A stretch of DNA of 64,000 bases. Source: Phyllobacterium chamaecytisi (lineage in GTDB: Bacteria; Pseudomonadota; Alphaproteobacteria; Rhizobiales; Rhizobiaceae). The stretch lies in NCBI RefSeq assembly GCF_020164455.1, contig NZ_JAIQWW010000022.1, forward strand, positions 46,921-110,920, given 5' to 3'. Positions 52,911 through 62,611 of the stretch are shown here, piece by piece. Within the stretch, counting starts at the first letter, position 1. Every line of letters begins with the position of its first letter. Both the position numbers and the translations under genes were made by a program. The notes under the pieces were generated by a model. The model did not search any database and was not told where the DNA came from. It saw only the letters and a program-made list of their open reading frames with translations.

Positions 52911-53804
52911 TCAATTTGTCCTTGGGTCCATGGCGTCCCGCAATGCATCGCCGACCATGTTGAATGAAAGGCTGGTGACAAGGATTGCGATGCCCGGGAA
53001 AGCCGCAACCCACCAATGATCAATCATGACTTTTCGGCCTGTTGAAATCATCGTACCCCATTCGGCACTCGGCGGTTGCGCGCCCAATCCCAGAAACCCG
53101 AGGCCGGCCGCCGTCAAGATGAATCCGGCCATGCTCAAGGTCACCCGCACGACAATGGATGGAAGGCAAAGCGGAACAATGTGCCGGAAAATGATGCGGA
53201 GCGGCGAAGCACCGTACATGCGGGCTGCTGATATGAAATCGGATGAACGGATACTTAGTGTCTCTGCCCGGGCAAGCCTGGCGATGGGCGGCCACGCGGT
53301 GAATGCCATGGCAAGGACCGCATTTTCCGCGCCTGCTCCAAGCGCTGCGACAAAGGCCAGCGCCAGCACCAAGGACGGCAAAGCCAGGAAAATATCGACT
53401 ATGCGCATAAGTACCTTGTCCACCCAGCCGCCGAAATAACCAGAACACACCCCTATGCACAGACCGATTGGCGCGACGAGAAGAGAAACCGAAATGACGA
53501 TGAGCAAGGTGGTTCTGGCACCGAAGAGCAGCCTGCTGAGAATGTCGCGGCCAAGTTCGTCAGTGCCTGCCCAGTGCTCCCAGCTCGGCGGCTGCAGGAC
53601 CAGACCAAGCGACTGCAGATACGGGTCGAATGGAGCGAGGACGGGTGCTGCCGTGGCCAGAAGGATGAGGACAAGAATAACCGCCAGACCGACGACCCCG
53701 GGCAAGTCAGTTCGGAACATTTTCCAGAAATCCAAGAGCTGTTGCAGCGAACGCGCGAGCTTGGAAGAACCGGCGGATGGAACAGCATTTGTGGCAATCG
53801 TCAT
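52911..53804 (-). CDS. Peptide-type ABC permease, DppC/OppC
   Basis: 297 residues: N-terminal helix, then the BPD_transp_1 domain with PFDPYLQSLGLVLQPPSWEHWAGTDELGRDILSRLLFGARTTL, the canonical DppC start, and the EAA loop SAARMYGASPLRIIFRHIVPL. ATG 53804 overlaps the previous stop (ATGA). Confidence 0.9.
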   Translation of the reverse strand: MTIATNAVPSAGSSKLARSLQQLLDFWKMFRTDLPGVVGLAVILVLILLATAAPVLAPFDPYLQSLGLVLQPPSWEHWAGTDELGRDILSRLLFGARTTLLIVISVSLLVAPIGLCIGVCSGYFGGWVDKVLMRIVDIFLALPSLVLALAFVAALGAGAENAVLAMAFTAWPPIARLARAETLSIRSSDFISAARMYGASPLRIIFRHIVPLCLPSIVVRVTLSMAGFILTAAGLGFLGLGAQPPSAEWGTMISTGRKVMIDHWWVAAFPGIAILVTSLSFNMVGDALRDAMDPRTN

Positions 53805-54862
53805 TGGCGGGTCCTCGGATCGAGCAGGCGATAGAGAATATCGCTGAGAAGGTTCAATGCGAGGAAGATGACCCCGATGAGCAGCGTCGCAGCCATGACG
53901 GCGTTCATGTCGCCGATGAGCAGGGCATTGGTGAAATACTGCCCAAGCCCCGGCCAGGCGAACACGGACTCGACAAGGACGGTCCCCTCGAGCAATCCGC
54001 CATAGGCCAGCGCCAGAACTGTGAGCAACTGGACGCGGATATTGCGGAATGCATGTCCCCAGACGACCTGTCGCGCCGAAAGCCCCTTGACGCGCGCGGC
54101 AATGATATATTCTTGCGGCAGCTGTTCGAGCATGAAACTGCGCGTCATGCGCGCTATGAATGCGGTGGAGCTGTATCCCAATATGCTGGCGGGCAGGATC
54201 AGATGGTTCACCGCGTCCCGGAACACCTCCATATCCCCTGCAAGCAAGGCATCGACGGTTATGAATCCGGTTATTCGCGGGACAATATCCAGATTGTAAA
54301 GGCTCAGCTGTCCAGAACCGCCGACCCAGTGCAGAGCGGCATAGAAAAGCAAGAGGCCCATCAACCCCAGCCAGAAAATCGGGGTGGAATGCCCCATCAA
54401 CATAACGATCCGCAAAATGTTGTCCATCGCGCGGCCTCTGTTGACAGCGGCGATCACCCCCAGTGGTATGCCCAGCAAAGCTCCTATCAGCATAGCTGTT
54501 GTTGCAAGCTCTATCGTTGCAGGAAAGACTTTGACCAGGTCTGACAAGACCAGATTTCCCGTAAGCCGCGCTCGTCCGAAATCGCCCGATACGGCGTTCG
54601 ATACAAAAATCGAAAACTGCTGGATCAGCGGACGGTCGAGGCCAAGTTCGCGGGAAACTTGTTGATAGGTTTGCGCGTCCGCTTGGTCGCCGACAATCGT
54701 CAGGACAGGATCGATAGGAAGCACCCGGCCAATAAAAAAGATAATGACCATCAAACCAAGGAAAGCTCCAAGGACACTGACCAGCGGCCCCAGCATTGTC
54801 TTGACAATGCTGGCGGCCCGGTACCCCACCCCTTGCGGCGTTGTGGCGGCTTTTAACAACAT
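53801..54862 (-). CDS. Peptide-type ABC permease, DppB/OppB
   Basis: 353 residues from ATG 54862. Six helices; EAA loop IIAARVKGLSARQVVWGHAFRNI and the C-terminal VLVESVFAWPGLGQYFTNALLIGDMNAVMAATLLIGVIFLALNLLSDILYRLLDPR, typical of DppB. Begins 13 bases after the solute-binding protein gene. Confidence 0.9.
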   Translation of the reverse strand: MLLKAATTPQGVGYRAASIVKTMLGPLVSVLGAFLGLMVIIFFIGRVLPIDPVLTIVGDQADAQTYQQVSRELGLDRPLIQQFSIFVSNAVSGDFGRARLTGNLVLSDLVKVFPATIELATTAMLIGALLGIPLGVIAAVNRGRAMDNILRIVMLMGHSTPIFWLGLMGLLLFYAALHWVGGSGQLSLYNLDIVPRITGFITVDALLAGDMEVFRDAVNHLILPASILGYSSTAFIARMTRSFMLEQLPQEYIIAARVKGLSARQVVWGHAFRNIRVQLLTVLALAYGGLLEGTVLVESVFAWPGLGQYFTNALLIGDMNAVMAATLLIGVIFLALNLLSDILYRLLDPRTRQ

Positions 54863-54875
54863 GATTTGTCCCGAG

Positions 54876-56477
54876 CTATTCTGAGGTCTTTTTGACGTAG
54901 TACCAGCTTGGCGACCGGGCCTGCTGATCAACAAGACCCTGAACGTTCGCGCGTATGGCGCTGGGCTGTGTTGCCGCAGCAATCGCCAAGAGCGGCGGCG
55001 TGGAACTGAGGAACTTTTCCTGAATTTGCTTGTAAAGATCGAGGCGCTTGGCTTCGTTGAGCTCAGCCCTCGCCTTTGCAGTGAGGGCGGTCAGTTCTGG
55101 AATGTCCCACGAGGTGCGCCAGGCCAGACTGGCCGTCTGTGTGCTCTTCGGTCCATTATCGAAATTACTGGTATAGGCCTGAATGGCCCCCAGCACGTTA
55201 GGCATTTGTCCGCCGCTTCTGCCCACGATCATGGAGAACTGCCGGTCTCTCATCTTCCCGTAGACCTGTGTACCGTTGCCTTGGTTGATGTCCACCTTGA
55301 TGCCCGCCTGTCCAAGGGTACCCTGGAGCGCCGTTGCAATCTCAACGAAAGGAGAGTCCGACAAAACGAGCATGCTGGTGCTGAAGCCGTCAGGGTAGCC
55401 AGCTTTCGCCAAAAGCTCCTTGGCCTTGGCAATGTCGGGCTTATAGCCTGGATCAGCGATCGCGCCTGGATAGTCGGCGGGGACGGGAACCTGCCGAGCG
55501 GATCCATAGTCGCCGATAACCGCTGTCTGCATCCCCTCATAATCGATAAGATATGGCAAGATTGCCCGTATTTCGGGTTTGGAGAAAACCGGGTCAGCGG
55601 TGCTGACAGCCAGATAGTAAAACCCGCCGCTTGCCACTTTCTGGATCTTCACAGTTTCATCGGTTTTAAGCGCCTTGAGGTCCGTGGCAGAAAGCGAGCG
55701 CGCCACATCAAGGTCGCCGTTTTCAATCTGGAGGCGCTGGCTTTGGGATTCAGGCATATGGCGGATGACGACCCGCTTCAGTTCAGGCTCGCCGCGCCAG
55801 TAAGAAGCATTGCGGTCCAGAATTACGGAATCGTTGGCGTTCCAGCGCTTGAGCACGAAAGGCCCTGATCCGGCGGAGTTGTTGGTCAACCAAGCTTTTC
55901 CCAGGTCATCGCTGGACTGGTTTTCCAGCACAGTCTTGCTGTCGATAATATTGCCGACCGTTCGCGCGAGAGTGAACAGAATGATCTCGGGATTGATTTT
56001 GGCAGATGGCTTGAGCACGACGGTGTGCGCATCGGGTGCGGAAAGCGAGGCGTCCAACACCTCAGCTGAATAACCTATCTCACGCAAGAATGATGCCGGC
56101 CCTCGGTTTAGCTTCATCACGCGTTTCAGCGACCACACTACATCTGCGGATGTAACCGGGTTCCCGGAATGAAACTTTGCCTCTGACCGGAGGTTGAATG
56201 TGATTGTTCCGTCTTCCGCGATCGTCCATTTCTCCGCGAGACCCGGAACGATTTTGCTCGGCGTCACCGGATCCATCTCGATCAGGCGGTCATAGAGATT
56301 GTTGAGAACGTCAAAGGATTCCGTTTCCACTGCCTCCGCCGGATCCATCGTCAATAGGTTTGTCATTGACAGCCCTATGATCAATTGGTCCTTGGGTGTT
56401 TCGGCGTTCACCGCAATGGGCGTTGCAGCAAGTATCGAGGCAATTGCCACCGTCGCAAGTTTCAGTTTGAGATTCAT
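54876..56477 (-). CDS. Peptide/opine-type ABC solute-binding protein, family 5
   Basis: 533 residues from ATG 56477 (GGGAGG upstream). Signal peptide MNLKLKLATVAIASILAATPIAVNA. SBP family 5 features: LTMDPAEAVETESFDVLNNLYDRLIEMDP, GLAEKWTIAEDGTITFNLRSEAKFHSGNPVTSADVVWSLKRV. The locus has sugar-acid enzymes, so the ligand may be an acidic sugar conjugate or small acid rather than a peptide (inference). Confidence 0.9.
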   Translation of the reverse strand: MNLKLKLATVAIASILAATPIAVNAETPKDQLIIGLSMTNLLTMDPAEAVETESFDVLNNLYDRLIEMDPVTPSKIVPGLAEKWTIAEDGTITFNLRSEAKFHSGNPVTSADVVWSLKRVMKLNRGPASFLREIGYSAEVLDASLSAPDAHTVVLKPSAKINPEIILFTLARTVGNIIDSKTVLENQSSDDLGKAWLTNNSAGSGPFVLKRWNANDSVILDRNASYWRGEPELKRVVIRHMPESQSQRLQIENGDLDVARSLSATDLKALKTDETVKIQKVASGGFYYLAVSTADPVFSKPEIRAILPYLIDYEGMQTAVIGDYGSARQVPVPADYPGAIADPGYKPDIAKAKELLAKAGYPDGFSTSMLVLSDSPFVEIATALQGTLGQAGIKVDINQGNGTQVYGKMRDRQFSMIVGRSGGQMPNVLGAIQAYTSNFDNGPKSTQTASLAWRTSWDIPELTALTAKARAELNEAKRLDLYKQIQEKFLSSTPPLLAIAAATQPSAIRANVQGLVDQQARSPSWYYVKKTSE

Positions 56478-56503
56478 GGTTCGATCCTCCCGATCGTCGT
56501 TTT

Positions 56504-57250
56504 TTAGGAAAAGAGCAGGCCGCCATTGATGTCGAAACACCCTCCAGTGACGTAGCTGGCAGCATCGGACGAGAGCCACGCGGCGAATTCTGCCACCTCC
56601 GCCGGTGTTCCCTCACGCTTCAAAGCCGTGGCGCCGGCCACGCGGCCGCGCACTTCAGGTTTGGTGAAATTGTCATGAAAGGTGGTGTCGATCATTCCGG
56701 GACAAAGTGCGTTGACACGGATATCCGGACCGATCTCTTTTGCCAGTCCCCGGGTAAAGCTCATCACCCCGCCCTTCGAGGTCGCGTAGGCAAGCGCTCC
56801 TGGTCCGCCTCCGTCGCGCCCGGCCTGCGATGCGAATGTTACGATGGAGCCGCCCTCACCCATATGCGAAAGCACCGCCTTTACCGTGAGGAATAATGAG
56901 GTCAGGTTGAGGTCGAGCACCTGATGCCAGAATTCGGCGTCCATTTCAGGCACGGTCTTGCGGGCGACGAGACCGCCGGTCACGAACTGGAGGATGTCGA
57001 TGCGGGGACCGAAGTTCTGTTGGGTCTCCTCAACGGCACGAGCGACTTCGGCTTGCTTGGTCAGGTCGGCGCAGATAGCGACTGCCAGGCCGCCAGAAGC
57101 GGTTATTTCGTCGATCGTATCGAAGGCAGCCTTTTCGCTGGAATTGTAGACAATTGCGACTTTAGCGCCACTTGCTGCCAGTCTCACGGCACAGGCGCGG
57201 CCAATATCGCGTGCGCCACCGGCGACGATTGCGGTCTTGTTCTTGAACAT
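56504..57250 (-). CDS. Short-chain dehydrogenase/reductase
   Basis: 248 residues. Rossmann motif [17 protein letters not shown] (usual TGxxxGxG is AGGARDIG), ADLTKQAEV, catalytic YATSK, and C-terminal [18 protein letters not shown], as in FabG-like classical SDRs. Same strand as the ABC genes and 26 bases upstream of the SBP start, so it belongs to the operon. It could reduce or oxidise a hydroxy or keto intermediate of the sugar-acid pathway. Confidence 0.88.
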   Translation of the reverse strand: MFKNKTAIVAGGARDIGRACAVRLAASGAKVAIVYNSSEKAAFDTIDEITASGGLAVAICADLTKQAEVARAVEETQQNFGPRIDILQFVTGGLVARKTVPEMDAEFWHQVLDLNLTSLFLTVKAVLSHMGEGGSIVTFASQAGRDGGGPGALAYATSKGGVMSFTRGLAKEIGPDIRVNALCPGMIDTTFHDNFTKPEVRGRVAGATALKREGTPAEVAEFAAWLSSDAASYVTGGCFDINGGLLFS

Positions 57251-57276
57251 TCATTTCATTCCTTCGGAGAGATTTC

Positions 57277-58038
57277 TTATCCGGCGATACCGATCTGAGT
57301 TTTCAGTTGAGGACGGCTCACCGATTCAATGTAGCTCCACAGCGCATGGTCCTCGCCAAGCTCCCAGATGCGCTTGTCGACTTCACCCAGATGATTGCGG
57401 ATCGCGGCCGAGGCCCGGCCCGGATCACGTGCAGCAATGGCGTCGACTATTTCCTCGTGCTGACGAATGACCGTTTCGGTACGCCGTACGCCGAGACGGT
57501 TCTTCAAGCTACGAATGCGGTCGACTTCAACCTTGGCGACTTCCATGATCGGGACGAGCCCTTTCAATCCTGCAGCTTTGAGAATAAGCGCGTGAAACTG
57601 CTCATCGCATAAGAAGAACTCCCAATAGGCCTCATTGTCCAAGGCCTCGCGCTGCCGGGAAAGGTTCGCCTTCATGCGTATGATGTCTTCGTCCGACCGA
57701 AGAGCTGCTGCCTGAGCCACCGCAGCGACTTCGATATGCAGGCGAGCAAAACAGCCCTCGCGGAACCGCTCAATATTGATAGGGGCCACCCTGGTTCCGC
57801 TCTTGGGCACCACGGTGACAAGCCGCTCCTCTACCAGCCTTATCAAGGCTTCGCGGATGGGCGTCTTGCTGACGTTTAGGCAACGCGCAATGTCCTTTTC
57901 CGAAAGTGCCGCTCCAGGACGCAACCGAACTTCGACAATTGCTGTGCGCAAGGCCCGGTGCACCTGAGTGACAAGATTGCCCTCCCCCCTCAACAATGTG
58001 GGATTGAGAATATCATCCAATCTATGGTCGGCCGTCAT
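57277..58038 (-). CDS. GntR-family (FCD) transcriptional regulator
   Basis: 253 residues. N-terminal winged helix ~20-80 (LRTAIVEVRLRPGAALSEKDIARCLNVSKTPIREALIRLVEERLVTVVPKSGTRVAPI) and the FCD all-helical ligand domain to the C-terminus (DNEAYWEFFLCDEQFHALIL, RQHEEIVDAIAARDPGRASAAIRNHL). Sits first in the minus-strand run, divergent from the dehydratase gene. Likely controls both directions through the repeat at 58073-58098. Confidence 0.9.
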   Translation of the reverse strand: MTADHRLDDILNPTLLRGEGNLVTQVHRALRTAIVEVRLRPGAALSEKDIARCLNVSKTPIREALIRLVEERLVTVVPKSGTRVAPINIERFREGCFARLHIEVAAVAQAAALRSDEDIIRMKANLSRQREALDNEAYWEFFLCDEQFHALILKAAGLKGLVPIMEVAKVEVDRIRSLKNRLGVRRTETVIRQHEEIVDAIAARDPGRASAAIRNHLGEVDKRIWELGEDHALWSYIESVSRPQLKTQIGIAG

Positions 58039-58072
58039 CTGGTATCTCCGTTATTAATCTGAGATATCACAT

Positions 58073-58098
58073 TGCAATTGTAATATGCAAGTGTAATA
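58073..58098. promoter_or_regulatory. Tandem 13-bp repeat, likely GntR operator
   Basis: TGCAATTGTAATA (58073-58085) followed directly by TGCAAGTGTAATA (58086-58098): two back-to-back 13-mers differing at one base, in the 88-base gap between the GntR gene and the dehydratase gene. Position and spacing suit binding of the GntR regulator. Confidence 0.55.
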
Positions 58099-58126
58099 AC
58101 CTGCCATATCATCTAGGTGGGATTCA

Positions 58127-59374
58127 ATGCGTATCGAAAATGTCGTGCTGACGCCGGTGGCCATACCGGACAAACCGCTTCTCAATTGCAAAGGGGTGCA
58201 TCAGCCCTATGCGTTGAGAACGATCATCGAGCTCGTTTGTGATGACGGCACCGTAGGCTTAGGCGAGAGTTACGGTAGCATCAAAGCGCTTACCGGACTT
58301 CGCGAAGCGGCCCGGGGCCTGATCGGTCTAGACCCCTTTCATCTGCACGATTTGAAGAAGCGGGTGCTGCATGCTCTGCCGAAAGGCGGAGGGATTAATG
58401 CAAAAACCGCCGTTGCGGACCACAAGCTGACCGATGTCGTGGCCAGCGCCTACGAGGTCGCATGCCTGGACATCCAGGGGAAAATCCTCGGTCGTCCCGT
58501 GGTCGATCTTCTGGGGGGGCCGGTTCGGTCCAGCGTTCCCTTTAGCGCCTATCTTTTTTATAAGTTCGCAGCCCATATCGGCGACGAACCGGACGATTGG
58601 GGCGAGGTCATGACGCCTTCGGCGATGGTTGGCGAAGCAACGCGCTTTGTGGACCAGTATGGCTTTAAGTCCTTGAAGCTCAAGGGTGGCGTGCTCGAAC
58701 CCGAGCTTGAGATTGAAACGATGCTGCATCTGCGTGCAGCATTCCCCGACCATCCCCTTCGCATCGACCCAAATGGCGGATGGACGGTCCCTACCGCGAT
58801 CCAGGTCGCCCGGAAACTCGAAGGTATCCTCGAATATCTCGAAGACCCGGTTCTTGGTATGGAAGCGATGGCGGAGGTAGCACGCTCCTGCAATGTTCCA
58901 CTCGCGACCAACATGGTTGTCCTGGAGTTCGACCATTTGGCGGAGGCGGTGCGCCGAGATGCTGTGAAGATTGTCTTGTCGGACCATCATTATTGGGGTG
59001 GCCTGCGTGCCTCCACGCATTTGGCGAAACTGTGCGAAGCCTTTGGAATGCAGGTTTCCATGCACTCAAATTCCCACCTTGGCATTACCCTGGCCGCGAT
59101 GACGCATCTGGCGGCAGCAACGCCCAATCTGAATTTCGCCTGCGATACGCATTATCCATGGACCGACACCGACATCATTGAGGGCGATCCATTCCGTTTT
59201 GCCGACGGGAATCTTGAGGTCTCTGGCAAGCCTGGACTTGGTGTGTCGATCGATCGCCGGAAACTCCGTAAGTTGGCTGATCTTTATGAAAGTGCGGGGA
59301 TGAACGACCGCAACGACACCCTCTACATGCAGCAATTCGACCCCACATATGAGCGCCGCGTTCCACGTTGGTAA
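58127..59374 (+). CDS. Glucarate dehydratase-like enolase-superfamily enzyme
   Basis: 415 residues; AGGTGGG before ATG 58127. Catalytic pattern of the glucarate dehydratase group is complete: KxK as Lys184-Leu-Lys186 (SLKLKGG), metal ligands Asp214 (IDPNGGW), Glu239 (YLEDP), Asn262 (ATNM), and the general base His313 in MHSNSHLGI with Asp286. It dehydrates D-glucarate or a related aldarate to a keto-deoxy acid. Next gene 29 bases downstream. Substrate within the group is uncertain. Confidence 0.88.
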   Translation: MRIENVVLTPVAIPDKPLLNCKGVHQPYALRTIIELVCDDGTVGLGESYGSIKALTGLREAARGLIGLDPFHLHDLKKRVLHALPKGGGINAKTAVADHKLTDVVASAYEVACLDIQGKILGRPVVDLLGGPVRSSVPFSAYLFYKFAAHIGDEPDDWGEVMTPSAMVGEATRFVDQYGFKSLKLKGGVLEPELEIETMLHLRAAFPDHPLRIDPNGGWTVPTAIQVARKLEGILEYLEDPVLGMEAMAEVARSCNVPLATNMVVLEFDHLAEAVRRDAVKIVLSDHHYWGGLRASTHLAKLCEAFGMQVSMHSNSHLGITLAAMTHLAAATPNLNFACDTHYPWTDTDIIEGDPFRFADGNLEVSGKPGLGVSIDRRKLRKLADLYESAGMNDRNDTLYMQQFDPTYERRVPRW

Positions 59375-59403
59375 TTGGCGTATTCAATCAAGAGAGCATC
59401 ACC

Positions 59404-60126
59404 ATGACCCCTGCCCTGACATCTGCAACACGTGAGAAATTGCGCCGTGTAAGCACGGCCACACTTTGCACTGCACTCTTCAAACGAGGCTTGCGCAATC
59501 AGTTTATCCAGGACGTAAGACCCCTTGGAAAACCGGAGTACAACATGGTGGGCGAGGCATTTACGCTTCGCTATATACCTGCTCGTGAAGATCTCAACCA
59601 GCTGTCTGTTTTCCGCGACCCCGCGCATCCCCAGCGCAAGGCCATCGAGGAATGCCCGCCGGGCGCCGTGCTTGTTATCGACAGCCGCAAAGATGCGCGA
59701 GCCGCATCGGCTGGCTCGATACTAATCACTCGCCTCATGCAACGAGGTGTCGAGGGTATAGTAACCGATGGCGGATTTCGGGATTCTCCGGAAATAGCCA
59801 ACCTTGCCTTTTCGGCATATCACAATCGTCCCGCAGCACCGACCAACCTCACACTCCATCAAGCGCTCGATATCAATGTTCCCATTGGCTGTGGAGATGT
59901 CGCAGTCTGGCCCGGCGATATCGTCGTCGGAGATAGTGAAGGTGTTGTGATTATCCCCGCACATCTAGCCAGCGAGGTCGCTGAGGAAACGGTGGAGATG
60001 ACAGCATACGAGGACTTTGTTCTGGAACTCGTCCAGTCCGGCAAATCCATCATCGGCCTTTACCCGCCGACAGACCCCAATAATTTGACCGTCTTCGAAA
60101 AATGGCGCAACGCCAACAAAAGATAA
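59404..60126 (+). CDS. RraA/HMG-aldolase family protein
   Basis: 240 residues from ATG 59404. RraA-like pattern: STATLCTALFKRGLRNQFIQDVRPLG, GAVLVIDSRKDARAASAGSILITRLMQRGVEGIVTDGGFRDSPEI, IGCGDVAVWPGDIVVGDSEGVVIIPAHLA. The GG-x-R-D motif (DGGFRD) is that of pyruvate-releasing class II aldolases, such as 4-hydroxy-4-methyl-2-oxoglutarate aldolase, rather than the RNase regulator. Next to a glucarate-type dehydratase it could cleave the keto-deoxy acid to pyruvate plus a semialdehyde. That would replace the usual HpcH-type aldolase. Confidence 0.82.
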   Translation: MTPALTSATREKLRRVSTATLCTALFKRGLRNQFIQDVRPLGKPEYNMVGEAFTLRYIPAREDLNQLSVFRDPAHPQRKAIEECPPGAVLVIDSRKDARAASAGSILITRLMQRGVEGIVTDGGFRDSPEIANLAFSAYHNRPAAPTNLTLHQALDINVPIGCGDVAVWPGDIVVGDSEGVVIIPAHLASEVAEETVEMTAYEDFVLELVQSGKSIIGLYPPTDPNNLTVFEKWRNANKR

Positions 60127-60529
60127 CTCTTGTCCACCAGTAGCAGGAGGGGATCCAAAGAGGCCGGGTGCAGACGCGACACTTATGCGATTTTCGCGGT
60201 ACGGACCAAGAACCTCAGGCTGTTCAGTAAGCGGCGACGACCAATGGAAGACGTTCCTTTGAAACTCCAGATAACAGCGCTTTTCGACCTGTGCCTGGAT
60301 GTCGTCAACGCATTTGCGGTCGCAGCCCAACAGGGATCCGCAAGGCGCAAGCATTTGATGGCTGCCACGCTGGCACCATCTCTCAGCGAAATCGATCCGG
60401 CAGTTACGAATTCTGTTCGATTGATCCGGCGCCTCCTGATCGCAAGGGCAAATGCGAGGCGACCAGCCTTTGTGCGGCGCCTTTCCAATTGACGGCTTAA
60501 TCGGCCATAATAAACGATGGGGTACGGTC
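60127..60529. other. Intergenic, nothing recognised
   Basis: About 400 bases between convergent operons. Only non-coding-looking frames. No terminator of clear form found. Confidence 0.35.
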
Positions 60530-60862
60530 TTAAATGGTGCAGACCCGTGACCGCGTCAGAAATCTCACTTCCCGGCCATTGTCGAGCGAAAACATGCCGC
60601 CGCGGCCTGGGACGACGTCTATGATAAGCTCGGTGTGCTTCCACACGTCATATTGCGGGGCGCTGATGTAGACGGGAACTCCACCGATTTCACCGAGCTG
60701 AACATCTTGGTCACCGATGATAAAATCGCCTTTTGGATAACACATCGGTGACGAGCCGTCGCAACAGCCGCCAGACTGATGAAACAAGATTGGCCCGTAT
60801 TCGGACTGCAGCGTCGCGATCAGTTCAAGCGCCGCAGGTGTGGCACTGACTTTGTCTTCCAT
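60530..60862 (-). CDS. DUF779 protein
   Basis: 110 residues from ATG 60862 (GGAGGAG upstream; the longer frame to 60898 has no ribosome-binding site). DUF779 pattern: LIATLQSEYGPILFHQSGGCCDGSSPMCYPKGDFIIGDQDVQLGEIGGVPVYISAPQYDVWKHTELIIDVVPGRGG. The Cys-rich GGCCDGSSPMCYP motif suggests metal binding. Commonly encoded beside aldehyde dehydrogenases, as here. Likely cotranscribed with the gene at 60932-62449. Confidence 0.9.
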   Translation of the reverse strand: MEDKVSATPAALELIATLQSEYGPILFHQSGGCCDGSSPMCYPKGDFIIGDQDVQLGEIGGVPVYISAPQYDVWKHTELIIDVVPGRGGMFSLDNGREVRFLTRSRVCTI

Positions 60863-60931
60863 GGTGCTCCTCCGGCAAAACGTCATCGGCGGCAACAATG
60901 TGCCACCGACGTTTGATTCCAGCCTACGAAC

Positions 60932-62449
60932 TCAGAAGAAACCGAGCTTTTTGGGGCTGTAGCTGACGAGCATGTTCTTGGTCTGCTGGTAGTGATCCAG
61001 CATCTTCAGATGGTTTTCACGGCCAATGCCCGACTGCTTGTAGCCACCGAATGCCGCGTGCGCCGGATAGGCGTGGTAGCAGTTTGTCCAGACGCGCCCT
61101 GCTTGAATTGCACGTCCGAAGCGGTAGCAAGTATTGGCATCGCGGCTCCAGATCCCCGCGCCAAGACCATAGAGCGTATCGTTGGCGATCGACAGCGCCT
61201 CGTCATTGTCCTTGAAGGTCGTCACCGAAACAACAGGTCCGAAGATCTCCTCCTGGAAAACCCGCATGCGGTTGTGACCCTTGAAGACGGTCGGCTGGAC
61301 ATAATATCCGCCCGCCAGATCACCGGCGAGCAAATTGCGTTCGCCGCCGATCAGCACCTCGGCACCCTCCTGTTTGCCGATATCCATGTAGGAGAGGATT
61401 TTCTCCAGCTGTTCGCTCGAGGCCTGAGCGCCGATCATGGTCGCTGGATCCAACGGATCGCCTTGCACGATCGCTTCCACACGCTTCAGCGCCTTTTCCA
61501 TGAATTTGTCATAGATGGATTCATGGATGAGAGCGCGGCTCGGACAGGTGCATACCTCACCCTGGTTGAGGGCGAACATGACGAAACCCTCGATCGCCTT
61601 GTCAAAGAAATCATCATCTTCGGCCGTGACATCCTTGAAGAAAATGTTGGGGGATTTGCCGCCCAGCTCCAGTGTCACCGGTATCAGGTTCTGGCTGGCA
61701 TACTGCATGATCAGCCGTCCGGTCGTCGTCTCGCCGGTGAATGCGATCTTGGCAATACGGGGGCTCGAGGCTAGCGGTTTGCCGGCTTCAAGGCCAAAAC
61801 CGTTGACGATGTTGAGCACGCCGGGCGGCAGGATATCTGCGATCAGTTCGGCGAGCACCAGGATGGATGCAGGAGTTTGTTCCGCAGGCTTCAGCACGAC
61901 GCAATTTCCCGCAGCCAGTGCCGGAGCAAGCTTCCACACCGCCATCAGGATCGGGAAGTTCCACGGGATGATCTGACCGACGACACCGAGCGGTTCATGG
62001 AAATGATAGGCCACCGTATCGTGATCGATTTCCGAGATACCACCTTCCTGTGCACGGATTGCACCGGCGAAATAGCGGAAATGGTCGATGGCAAGCGGTA
62101 GATCAGCCGCCGTGGTTTCGCGGATCGGCTTGCCGTTGTCCCAGGTTTCCGCCTGGGCAAGAAGAGCGAGGTTGTCTTCCATCACCTGTGCAATCTTGTT
62201 GAGCATGACGCTGCGTTCGGCAGCGCTCGTGCGGCCCCAGGCTTCCTTGGCAGCGTGTGCTGCATCGAGTGCCGCATCGACATCACTTGCGTCGGAACGG
62301 GCAATTTCACAAAGAACCTGACCGTTTACCGGCGACGTGTTTTCAAAATAGCGCCCGGCCTTCGGTTCGACGAACCTGCCGCCGATGAAGTTGCCATAGC
62401 GCTTTTTGAAATTGGGTTTGACTGTGCGATTGAACTCTACCTTGTTCAC
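60932..62449 (-). CDS. NAD-dependent aldehyde dehydrogenase, ExaC/AldB type
   Basis: 505 residues from GTG 62449, selected because GGGAGGAAAA precedes it. Full-length [48 protein letters not shown] with Glu261, catalytic Cys in [11 protein letters not shown] at about Cys300, [11 protein letters not shown] near the C-terminus. Context with DUF779 and an AcoR-like regulator suggests oxidation of a short-chain aldehyde from alcohol metabolism. Confidence 0.92.
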   Translation of the reverse strand: MNKVEFNRTVKPNFKKRYGNFIGGRFVEPKAGRYFENTSPVNGQVLCEIARSDASDVDAALDAAHAAKEAWGRTSAAERSVMLNKIAQVMEDNLALLAQAETWDNGKPIRETTAADLPLAIDHFRYFAGAIRAQEGGISEIDHDTVAYHFHEPLGVVGQIIPWNFPILMAVWKLAPALAAGNCVVLKPAEQTPASILVLAELIADILPPGVLNIVNGFGLEAGKPLASSPRIAKIAFTGETTTGRLIMQYASQNLIPVTLELGGKSPNIFFKDVTAEDDDFFDKAIEGFVMFALNQGEVCTCPSRALIHESIYDKFMEKALKRVEAIVQGDPLDPATMIGAQASSEQLEKILSYMDIGKQEGAEVLIGGERNLLAGDLAGGYYVQPTVFKGHNRMRVFQEEIFGPVVSVTTFKDNDEALSIANDTLYGLGAGIWSRDANTCYRFGRAIQAGRVWTNCYHAYPAHAAFGGYKQSGIGRENHLKMLDHYQQTKNMLVSYSPKKLGFF

Positions 62450-62586
62450 GGATTTTCCTCCCTGGCAGCGCAGTTCGCTCCTGCAAACCGGCTGCGTTGA
62501 AAACACCGCCTGCTGCGGTATCAAAGGCAAGCATCGCGCTCTATGACTGATATGTCAGCCCAGCCAAGGCAGGGCCGTCGTTGATC

Positions 62587-62604
62587 TGTCGCAGTTTTGC
62601 GACA
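62587..62604. promoter_or_regulatory. Inverted repeat, likely activator site for the aldehyde dehydrogenase operon
   Basis: TGTCGCA, GTTT, TGCGACA: a perfect 7-bp inverted repeat, 8 bases from the end of the regulator gene and 138 bases upstream of the dehydrogenase start. Symmetry and position suit the Fis-type HTH of the neighbouring regulator. Confidence 0.6.
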
Positions 62605-62611
62605 GTTGCGA

